Below the pieces are notes generated by a model. That model saw nothing but the letters and a program-made list of their open reading frames with translations, was not told where the DNA came from and did not search any database. Positions 1 through 6,134 of a stretch of DNA of 6,873 bases are shown here, piece by piece (the stretch's first letter is position 1; every line of letters begins with the position of its first letter). A program made the position numbers and the translations under genes. Where the stretch lies: positions 1 to 6,873 of the forward strand of contig CAJBVC010000308.1 in the NCBI GenBank assembly GCA_903958915.1, read 5' to 3'. This stretch comes from an uncultured beta proteobacterium. GTDB lineage: Bacteria > Pseudomonadota > Gammaproteobacteria > Burkholderiales > Burkholderiaceae_C.

Positions 1-3000
1 CTCAACACTGCCCAGATCGCTGCGCTGAGCACCGCCCAGATCGGCGCACTCTCCACCGCCGCCATCGCCGCTCTGACCACCGATGAGATCGTGGCGCTGA
101 GTTCCGCACAGGTCGGGGCGCTTACGACGGGACAGATTGCGTCCCTAGCTACGGACCAGGCGGCTGCGATCGAACCCGTGGACCTCGTTGCTTTGCACAT
201 GGCTGCGATCATTGCGTTCGGCAAGCGACTACTGGCAGCGCTCGGTACTGACCAGGTAGCCGCCCTGACGACACAACAGATTGCGGCCATTCAAACCAAC
301 GACATTGCATCCCTCGACAGCAATCAGGTCGCGGCGCTTACTTCTGCGCAAATTACCGCAATGACGTCTGGACAGATCACCGCCCTTACGGAAAGCGGCG
401 CATTGGATTTGGGGCAATTGAATCCGGCCACAATAGCAGGCCTCTCCACGACTTCCATTGCAGCATTGAGCGCGAAACAGGTTGCCAGCCTGACTTCTGA
501 CCAAATAGCGGCATTGAGCGCATTTCAGATAGCTGTCCTTTCTGCGGCTGCTGTGGGTGCGCTGGATGCAAGTGATCTTGCCGCGATGAGCACGGTGCAG
601 ATAAAGGCACTACAGTCAAACCAGGTCGGCGCGCTGACCAGCCTGCAGGTTGCTGCACTGAGCCCCAAGCAAATTGCGGCGCTGGACACCGGTGATATCG
701 CTGCGCTCAGCAGCGCACAAGTTGCGGCACTATCATCAACCCAACTCGCGGCGCTAACCACTGCGCAAACCGCAGCACTTGGCAGCGGTGCTGCCTTGGA
801 CTTGAGTCTACTCAGCCCCACGGCACTCGCAGCGTTATCGACTGCGTCTATCGCCGCGTTCGGTTCGAAGCAAGTTGCATCGCTTTCTACCGAGCAGATC
901 GCGGCTCTGGGTACGCTACAAATCTCGGTGCTATCTACGTCTGCCATTGCGGCCTTGACGACCGATGCGATAGTCGCTCTAGGGTCCGCGCAATTGGCGG
1001 CATTGAAGACCCAGCAGATTGCTGCGTTATCGGGTCAGCAGGTCGCCGCCATTGAAACGGTCGACATACCAGCTATCAGCACGGCCGCGATTGCCACCCT
1101 GAACTCTGATGCGATTGGAATGCTCACCACCGATCAGATCGGCGCCCTTAGCACTCGACAGATCGTTGCACTTTCAACCGCGGCAATTGCTGGCATGTCG
1201 ACGGACAACGTTGTCGCGCTGACGACGGCGCAAATTGGCGCCCTCACTACCAATCAGATCAGTGCACTCTCCACTGGGCAGGTACAGGTAATCGAGACCG
1301 CAGACATTGCGGCGCTAGGGACATCCGCTGTCGTAGCCCTGAGTAGCAACGCAGTTGGAGCGCTGACCACCGATCAGATCGCAGCTCTAGGCACCCGGCA
1401 GATTGCCGTGATGGAAACCCGAGATGTGGCGGCACTTTCCAGCGCCCAAGCCAGTTCGCTAACCCCCGCGCAGATCGCGGCCATGAACACGTCGCAAGTG
1501 TCAGTCTTGCTGGGAACTGGTGTGCTGACGATTGACAAGCTTGGCGCTTCGGCCATGGGTGCGTTGTCGACGGCCACGATAGCCAGTCTGGGAACCGCGC
1601 AAATTGTTGCATTGACAACCACCCAAGTCGCAGCATTGAGTACCGCACAGGTCGTTGCACTATCCACTGCCTCGGTATCAGTACTTCCAACAGACTCAGT
1701 GGTAGCTCTGACAACAAGCCAGTTCTCTGCTCTGCGGACGAATCAGATCAGTGCATTGAGCACGGGGCAAATTGTAGCCATCGAAACGACGGACATTGCC
1801 GCAATCAACACTGCGACGATTGCGGCTCTCAGTAGCACGCAGGTGGCAGCACTAACCACGGGTCAGATTGCTGCGCTAGGCACAGCCCAAGTGAGTGCGG
1901 TGTCGTCGTCCGCAGTCGGCGGCTTGTCGACCGATGGCGTCGTGGCATTGAGTTCTTCGCAAATTGCTGCTCTCAAGACCAGCCAGGTGGCTGCACTCAC
2001 AAGCGATCAGATTGTTGCCGTGGAAACGTCTGACATAGCCGCTTTGAGCACTGCCGCCGTTGTAGCCTTGGGAACTGCATCCATTGGGGCTCTGACAACT
2101 TCACAGGTTGGTGCTTTCAGTACTGCACAAATTGCCGCGATTGAAACGCGTGACCTCGCAGCGCTTAACACCCTGCAAATTTTTGCTCTCACGACTTTGC
2201 AGCTCGGCGCGTTGACAACCGCTCAGGTTGGCGCCCTGAGTTCTGAAGACATGCTCGCACTGGGCACGACCGGTATTGGTGCGCTTAGCACCACCGCAAT
2301 TGCCTCGCTGAATTCCCAGGCCATAGCCGCATTGACCACCGATCAGATCATTGGTCTGACAACGCAGCAGGTCGCCGCGTTGAAAACGAACCAGATAGCT
2401 GCATTGACTACAAGCCAGTTGGCGGCAATTGAAACGTCCGACATTGCTGCCCTGAGCACTGGCGCCATAGCAGCCCTGACAACGACTACTGTGGGAGTAC
2501 TCACCACTGGCCAAATCGGGGCACTCAGCACGTTCCAGATTGCCGCGTTGGAAACCAGTGATGTAGCTGTGCTGAGTACCACAGCGTTTGCAGCGCTCTC
2601 GTCGGACCAATTGCGAGCTTTCACCAGCGCACAGCTGAAAGCCATCAACACCAACGACATCGCCGCATTGACGACGTCCCAGGTCGAAAGTTTGACGACT
2701 TCCCAGGTCAACGCCCTGACTACGAGCCAGATTGGCGCGATGACGGTGAACCAGATAGTCGCTTTTGGTACCTCCAGCATTGCTGCATTGAATACGGCAG
2801 CTGTGGTGGCGCTCTCGACGGAGGCCATCACAGCGCTCTCCAGTGACCAAATGCGTGCGTTCAGCACGTCACAGGTCGCTGCCCTGGAAACTCGGGACGT
2901 TGCCGTTCTGAACACCGCCGCCATTGCTTCACTCACCACAACCCAATTGGGTGCGCTCACGACACTGCAAATGGGTGCTCTCAGTACCGATAGCGTCGTG

Positions 3001-4155
3001 GCACTGGGAACCTCAGGCATTGGCGCGCTCAGCACTGCTGCCGTGGCTGCCCTGAGTACGTCCGCAGTGTCGGCGCTGACGACATCCCAAATTCAGATTG
3101 GCCTGACCACGAAACAGTTGTCGAGCTTGACAACCGCGCAAATCCCGGCACTCACAACGGCAGCAATTGTCGCCCTCACAACGCACCAGATCTCCGCGCT
3201 AACGGGTATACAGGTCATGGCGCTGACCTCAACGCAAACAGCGGTCATCACTACCGATCAGGTTACCCATCTGACGCTCGGCTCGCCAATTGTTCTCGAT
3301 CTCACGGGAGACGGCATCACAACGCAAGGCTCTGAAGGAGGCGTTCAATTTGACTTATATGACGTGGGTCGACCCGTCACTACCGGATGGATAGCGGGCG
3401 GAGACGGCCTTTTGGTGATGGACCGCAATCATGATGGCAAGATCAATGGTGGCGGTGAACTTTTTGGAACCGAGACCCCTCTGTCAAATGGTGGTAAGCC
3501 CACGAACGGCTACATTGCCCTGGCCGAAATGGACTCCAATGCCGACGGCATCATATCCGGTGCCGACACAGCTTTTGCCGACCTGATGGTCTGGGTGGAT
3601 GGCAATCTGGACGGAACGAGTCAAGCACAGGAGCTTCACAGCTTATCCACTTTGGGCATCCAGGAACTGAGTCTGGCGGCGCGCGTGAATGACACCGTGG
3701 ATCATGGCAATATCATTGGCCTCATATCGAGCTACACCATGGTGGACGGCACAACCCGGCAGATGGCGGACGTCTGGTTTTCAACGGCACCAGTGGTCGA
3801 TAGCACCATCCCATCGGAGGCAAATTCATCGGTTCCGGTTAATGGTGACGTTGACAGTGCCCCTCTCGTCCCCGCCATTACGCCAACACTTGCCGAAAGT
3901 CTCAGCGCCTATATGTTCGAAAGGCCCGCGGTTCCCCTGGAAAGGCCACCGGTTGAACTCGCGAAGTCCATGGTGGCTGCACCTTCCAGCCTTGCGGTTT
4001 CAGGATTGGAAGGTGCTCTGGGGCGTTACTACGCCAACACCAAGGAAGAAACCATTTCACACGTTGCGCCAGCCTTACAAAACCGCTTATCTCTGGATTC
4101 AGGTCACTTGCATCGGAAAGATGCCGGCATCATCATCGCTTCAATCGAACGTTGA
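1..4155 (+). CDS. Giant octapeptide-repeat secreted/surface protein with C-terminal calcium-binding domain (5' partial)
   Basis: The frame is open from base 1 with repeat sequence already in register, so the true start lies upstream; the GTG at 91 is only an internal Val codon. The visible 1384 residues are an octapeptide array (about 2-1091), a domain starting at the motif SPIVLDLTGDGI (about 1093-1260) with Asp-rich EF-hand-like loops, and a Pro/Ser/Val-rich tail (about 1261-1384) ending at TGA 4153-4155. I see no cysteine in the visible protein, and Trp occurs only in the C-terminal domain. The array has very few charged residues. This C-terminal domain is known from very large exported proteins of proteobacteria and cyanobacteria, often substrates of type I secretion, so an exported adhesin or surface-layer-like role is inferred. 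There are no classical GGxGxD RTX nonapeptides and no transporter genes in view. Function is unknown; the coding call is secure, the export call moderate. Confidence 0.93.
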   Translation, partial: LNTAQIAALSTAQIGALSTAAIAALTTDEIVALSSAQVGALTTGQIASLATDQAAAIEPVDLVALHMAAIIAFGKRLLAALGTDQVAALTTQQIAAIQTNDIASLDSNQVAALTSAQITAMTSGQITALTESGALDLGQLNPATIAGLSTTSIAALSAKQVASLTSDQIAALSAFQIAVLSAAAVGALDASDLAAMSTVQIKALQSNQVGALTSLQVAALSPKQIAALDTGDIAALSSAQVAALSSTQLAALTTAQTAALGSGAALDLSLLSPTALAALSTASIAAFGSKQVASLSTEQIAALGTLQISVLSTSAIAALTTDAIVALGSAQLAALKTQQIAALSGQQVAAIETVDIPAISTAAIATLNSDAIGMLTTDQIGALSTRQIVALSTAAIAGMSTDNVVALTTAQIGALTTNQISALSTGQVQVIETADIAALGTSAVVALSSNAVGALTTDQIAALGTRQIAVMETRDVAALSSAQASSLTPAQIAAMNTSQVSVLLGTGVLTIDKLGASAMGALSTATIASLGTAQIVALTTTQVAALSTAQVVALSTASVSVLPTDSVVALTTSQFSALRTNQISALSTGQIVAIETTDIAAINTATIAALSSTQVAALTTGQIAALGTAQVSAVSSSAVGGLSTDGVVALSSSQIAALKTSQVAALTSDQIVAVETSDIAALSTAAVVALGTASIGALTTSQVGAFSTAQIAAIETRDLAALNTLQIFALTTLQLGALTTAQVGALSSEDMLALGTTGIGALSTTAIASLNSQAIAALTTDQIIGLTTQQVAALKTNQIAALTTSQLAAIETSDIAALSTGAIAALTTTTVGVLTTGQIGALSTFQIAALETSDVAVLSTTAFAALSSDQLRAFTSAQLKAINTNDIAALTTSQVESLTTSQVNALTTSQIGAMTVNQIVAFGTSSIAALNTAAVVALSTEAITALSSDQMRAFSTSQVAALETRDVAVLNTAAIASLTTTQLGALTTLQMGALSTDSVVALGTSGIGALSTAAVAALSTSAVSALTTSQIQIGLTTKQLSSLTTAQIPALTTAAIVALTTHQISALTGIQVMALTSTQTAVITTDQVTHLTLGSPIVLDLTGDGITTQGSEGGVQFDLYDVGRPVTTGWIAGGDGLLVMDRNHDGKINGGGELFGTETPLSNGGKPTNGYIALAEMDSNADGIISGADTAFADLMVWVDGNLDGTSQAQELHSLSTLGIQELSLAARVNDTVDHGNIIGLISSYTMVDGTTRQMADVWFSTAPVVDSTIPSEANSSVPVNGDVDSAPLVPAITPTLAESLSAYMFERPAVPLERPPVELAKSMVAAPSSLAVSGLEGALGRYYANTKEETISHVAPALQNRLSLDSGHLHRKDAGIIIASIER
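388..420 (+). repeat. 11-residue register-shifting unit, copy 1
   Basis: The unit TESGALDLGQL is three residues longer than the octad. It is followed by NPATIAGL and STTSIAAL. Two further copies with the same Gly-rich start, the same closing Leu and the same following units occur downstream, so this is a conserved module and not a random insertion. Confidence 0.75.
781..813 (+). repeat. 11-residue register-shifting unit, copy 2
   Basis: The unit GSGAALDLSLL is followed by SPTALAAL and STASIAAF, matching copy 1 in layout. Its end lies 393 bases (16 octads plus 3 residues) after the end of copy 1. Confidence 0.75.
1054..2163 (+). repeat. Higher-order repeat marked by ETxDIAAL octads
   Basis: Octads beginning Glu-Thr and carrying Asp at position 4 have their Glu codons at 1054, 1294, 1414, 1783, 2023 and 2143. 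The second trio lies exactly 729 bases after the first, and within each trio the spacing is 240 then 120 bases. This shows a supermodule of 15 octads (120 residues). Related marker octads continue at 2431, 2551 and 2887 with less regular spacing, and weaker ones occur at 172, 292 (Gln), 685 (Asp) and 2647 (Asn). Confidence 0.7.
1510..1542 (+). repeat. 11-residue register-shifting unit, copy 3
   Basis: The unit LGTGVLTIDKL is followed by GASAMGAL and STATIASL. It is the most diverged copy, but its length, its Gly-x-Gly start and the STATIAxL-type follower are kept. Its end lies 729 bases (30 octads plus 3 residues) after that of copy 2. Confidence 0.65.
3277..3780 (+). other. C-terminal calcium-binding (EF-hand-like) domain of the repeat protein
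   Basis: The region begins with LGSPIVLDLTGDGI and continues with GWIAGGDGLLVMD, the usual lead-in of this domain on giant exported proteins. Three Asp-rich loops follow: DRNHDGKINGGGELFG from 3421 (acidic closing residue at loop position 13 rather than 12), DSNADGIISGAD from 3532, and DGNLDGTSQAQE from 3598. The latter two fit the 12-residue Dx[NS]xDG EF-hand loop with Asp or Glu at position 12. The domain closes with a DGTTRQMADVWF stretch near 3745-3780. Calcium binding is inferred from the loops; it would fit folding outside the cell after export. Confidence 0.85.
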
Positions 4156-4177
4156 AGTCTTTGCAGCAAGGTCTGGG

Positions 4178-5011
4178 CTATGCGGACCAGTTCACTACGC
4201 CACTCCACGCAGTGGCCAACACCACCAATCCAAACACAATTCGGTAATAAGCAAACCCGTTGAAACTGTGTGTGGCGATAAAGCGCAACAGCCAGCGGAT
4301 GCACAGCCAGGCGCTGACAAACGACACCGCCAATCCCACACCAAACATTGGCACGTCGGCCATGCTGAGCAGGGCGCGTTCTTTGTACAGGCTGTATGCG
4401 CCGGCGCCGATCAAGGTTGGGATGGCCAGATAAAACGAAAAGTCAGTTGCTGCCTTGCGCGATAGGCCCAACAACATGCCGCCGATGATGGTGGCACCGC
4501 TGCGGCTGGTTCCCGGAACCATTGCGAGGCACTGCACCAACCCTACTTTGAGTGCATCCCTCCAGGTCATGTCATCGACGTCATGGATGTGCACGGCTGT
4601 ACCGCCTGCGGCCTGGCGCCTCTCGGCCCACAGGATGATGAAGCCACCCACAATAAAGGTGCTGGCAACCACCATCGGAGTAAACAGGTGTGCCTTGATG
4701 GTCTTGCCGAAAAGCAGGCCCAGCACCACCGCCGGAATAAACGCAATCAGGACGTTCAACGCGAATTGTTGTGCCCGTCGCTCAGTTGGAAGGTTTACCA
4801 ACGTATCACGAATCTTGTGCCAGTAGACCAAAATAACAGCAAAGATGGCTCCGGTCTGGATCGCAATATCGAACACCTTGGCTTTGTCGTCATCAAAACC
4901 CAGCAGCGCTCCCGCCAGAATCAGATGCCCGGTGCTCGAGATTGGCAAGAACTCGGTCAGCCCCTCGACCACACCCATGACGGCGGCCTTCAACAACAGT
5001 ACGGAATCCAA
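4178..5011 (-). CDS. uppP: Undecaprenyl-diphosphatase UppP (BacA family)
   Basis: The enzyme removes a phosphate from undecaprenyl diphosphate, regenerating the lipid carrier used for peptidoglycan and other envelope polymers. It is an integral inner-membrane protein with its active site towards the periplasm, and its overexpression gives bacitracin resistance. The 277 residues match the family length. The two signature motifs are intact: [15 protein letters not shown] at residues 16-30 (Glu16, Glu20, Ser26, His29) and PGTSRSGAT at 166-174 (Arg170). Several hydrophobic membrane segments surround them, with a short charged loop near 130-152. The start is TTG at 5009-5011, directly after an in-frame TGA (5012-5014) and behind a purine-rich ribosome site. 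The next ATG (Met12) would cut into the first conserved segment. The gene lies 46 bases after amrS on the same strand and converges with the repeat gene. Confidence 0.97.
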   Translation of the reverse strand: MDSVLLLKAAVMGVVEGLTEFLPISSTGHLILAGALLGFDDDKAKVFDIAIQTGAIFAVILVYWHKIRDTLVNLPTERRAQQFALNVLIAFIPAVVLGLLFGKTIKAHLFTPMVVASTFIVGGFIILWAERRQAAGGTAVHIHDVDDMTWRDALKVGLVQCLAMVPGTSRSGATIIGGMLLGLSRKAATDFSFYLAIPTLIGAGAYSLYKERALLSMADVPMFGVGLAVSFVSAWLCIRWLLRFIATHSFNGFAYYRIVFGLVVLATAWSGVVNWSA

Positions 5012-5015
5012 TCAA

Positions 5016-5024
5016 CTCTCCCTC
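5016..5024 (-). promoter_or_regulatory. Ribosome binding site supporting the TTG start of uppP
   Basis: On the minus strand the stretch reads GAGGGAGAG and ends four bases before the TTG at 5011-5009. An in-frame stop sits immediately upstream of the TTG, so no longer version of UppP is possible, and this site favours TTG over the internal ATG at codon 12. Confidence 0.65.
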
Positions 5025-5057
5025 AATGGCCGCCGATTATCGCCGCTGAGTTTCAAT

Positions 5058-6134
5058 CTACTGAAAAGCAATCGGAATGCGTTGTCGCCCAAACCCCTTG
5101 AACACGCCATCAAGAGCCTCGAAACGACCTGCCAGCCGCTCGCCGCACCCAGGACACGCATTCGCATCAACCAATCGGTATTGCCTGACTTCATGCCAGT
5201 CGCGTTCAATCAAGGCAGTTCCACAGGCACAACAGTTCGTGGTGCCACCAGCAGAATCATGCACATTGCCGGTGTACACATGGTGCAAGCCCTCGGAGAG
5301 CGCGATATGCCGCGCACGCTGCACGGTTTCCAGCGGCGTGGCGAGGACCCCGCGCAGCTTGTAATCCGGGTGGAATGCGGTGAAGTGCAGAGGCACCGTC
5401 GGACCCAACTCCCGCGCGACCCACCGGCACAGTGACGTCAACTCTGCGTCTGAATCGTTGGCACCGGGGATCAACAAAGTGGTGATTTCCAGCCAGCAGT
5501 TCGTCTCGTGTCGAATATAGGCCAGCGTGTCGAGCACGGGCTGCAGTTCTCCGGCACACAAGTCACGGTAAAACGCATCGGTAAAGCTCTTCAAGTCCAC
5601 ATTGGCCGCATCCATCTTGGCGTAGAAAGCGCGCCGCGGCGCGTCATGCATATATCCCGCAGTGACCGCCACCGATTGCACGCCCGCCGCATGGCAGGCA
5701 TCGGCGACGTCCATCGCATACTCGGCAAAAATGACCGGGTCGTTGTAGGTGTAGGCTACCGACTTGGTTCCCATCTGAACGCAGGCCTGGGCGATGGCTT
5801 CTGGGCTGGCCTGTTGACCCAGCTTGTCGGTGTCACGCGACTTGGAAATGTCCCAGTTCTGACAGAACTTGCAGCTCAGATTGCATCCCGCCGTGCCAAA
5901 ACTCAAAACGCTGGAACCTGGGTGAAAGTGGTTGAGGGGTTTCTTTTCAATCGGGTCGACACAAAACCCGGAGGAGCGACCATAGGTATTGAGTACCAAG
6001 CGGTCAGCCTCGCGTTCCCGCACAAAGCACAGCCCCCGTTGTCCAGCATGCAGTTTGCACTCGCGCGGACACAGGTCACACTGGATGCGCCCGTCGTCCA
6101 GCATTTGCCACCAATGCGCCGGGTGGTTATTCAT
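5058..6134 (-). CDS. amrS: AmmeMemoRadiSam system radical SAM enzyme
   Basis: This 358-residue protein is a radical SAM enzyme related to pyruvate formate-lyase activating enzymes. It would bind a [4Fe-4S] cluster and S-adenosylmethionine to make a 5'-deoxyadenosyl radical; the substrate is not established for the family. The cluster motif is TAGCNLSCKFCQNW, with Cys84, Cys88 and Cys91 in CxxxCxxC spacing. An N-terminal cysteine group (Cys19, Cys22, Cys26, Cys36, in CDLCPRECKL...GLC) and a C-terminal one (Cys301, Cys302, Cys304, Cys327, Cys330 with CPGCG) suggest further metal sites. The ATG at 6132-6134 overlaps the end of the upstream AMMECR1 gene by 8 bases, suggesting translational coupling; only a weak AGAAG ribosome site precedes it. 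The start is supported by the HPAHWW...DDGRIQCDLCP lead, which is typical of the family. The stop is TAG at 5058-5060. Confidence 0.95.
   Translation of the reverse strand: MNNHPAHWWQMLDDGRIQCDLCPRECKLHAGQRGLCFVREREADRLVLNTYGRSSGFCVDPIEKKPLNHFHPGSSVLSFGTAGCNLSCKFCQNWDISKSRDTDKLGQQASPEAIAQACVQMGTKSVAYTYNDPVIFAEYAMDVADACHAAGVQSVAVTAGYMHDAPRRAFYAKMDAANVDLKSFTDAFYRDLCAGELQPVLDTLAYIRHETNCWLEITTLLIPGANDSDAELTSLCRWVARELGPTVPLHFTAFHPDYKLRGVLATPLETVQRARHIALSEGLHHVYTGNVHDSAGGTTNCCACGTALIERDWHEVRQYRLVDANACPGCGERLAGRFEALDGVFKGFGRQRIPIAFQ

Larger units (their letters stand above)
4..3273 (+). repeat. Array of about 135 degenerate 24-bp/octapeptide units
   Basis: Read as protein, the stretch divides into units [ST]-[ST]-x-[QAD]-[IV]-x-[AS]-L, for example TTDQIAAL, STAQVVAL and GTSAVVAL. 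By my count, 1090 residues equal 131 units of 8, three of 11 and one of 9, with no other break in register. The hydrophobic residues fall at unit positions 5 and 8, a 3/5 spacing. Ser/Thr at position 1 with Gln/Asp at position 4 resembles a helix capping box, so a solenoid of very short helical turns is one possibility; a beta-solenoid cannot be excluded. The DNA of the units is far more varied than the protein, with many synonymous codon differences. This argues for an old array kept by selection on the protein rather than a recent expansion. Confidence 0.95.

Noticed and set aside
91..93. GTG as the start of the repeat protein
   Set aside because: The same frame is open from base 1 and already encodes in-register octads (NTAQIAAL, STAQIGAL), so this is an internal Val codon.
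525..3035. Long open frames on the minus strand under the repeat array, up to about 249 codons and rich in Ala, Ser and Val
   Set aside because: They are by-products of the 24-base periodic, stop-poor coding sequence on the plus strand; they mirror its repeat and show no independent domain or ribosome site.
4..3273. CRISPR array or TAL-effector-like repeat
   Set aside because: There are no identical direct repeats with unique spacers. The units are 8 residues long, unlike the 33-35 residue TAL repeat, despite a passing LTxxQIxAL resemblance.
4157..4175. Possible hairpin (AGTCTTTGCAGCAAGGTCT) as a terminator between the convergent genes
   Set aside because: The stem is interrupted by mismatches with a tiny loop and no T-run follows; pairing looks too weak.
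3689..4465. Plus-strand open frame of 258 codons spanning the end of the repeat gene and into uppP
   Set aside because: It overlaps two well-supported genes in another frame, has no recognisable domain, and has shadow-like composition.
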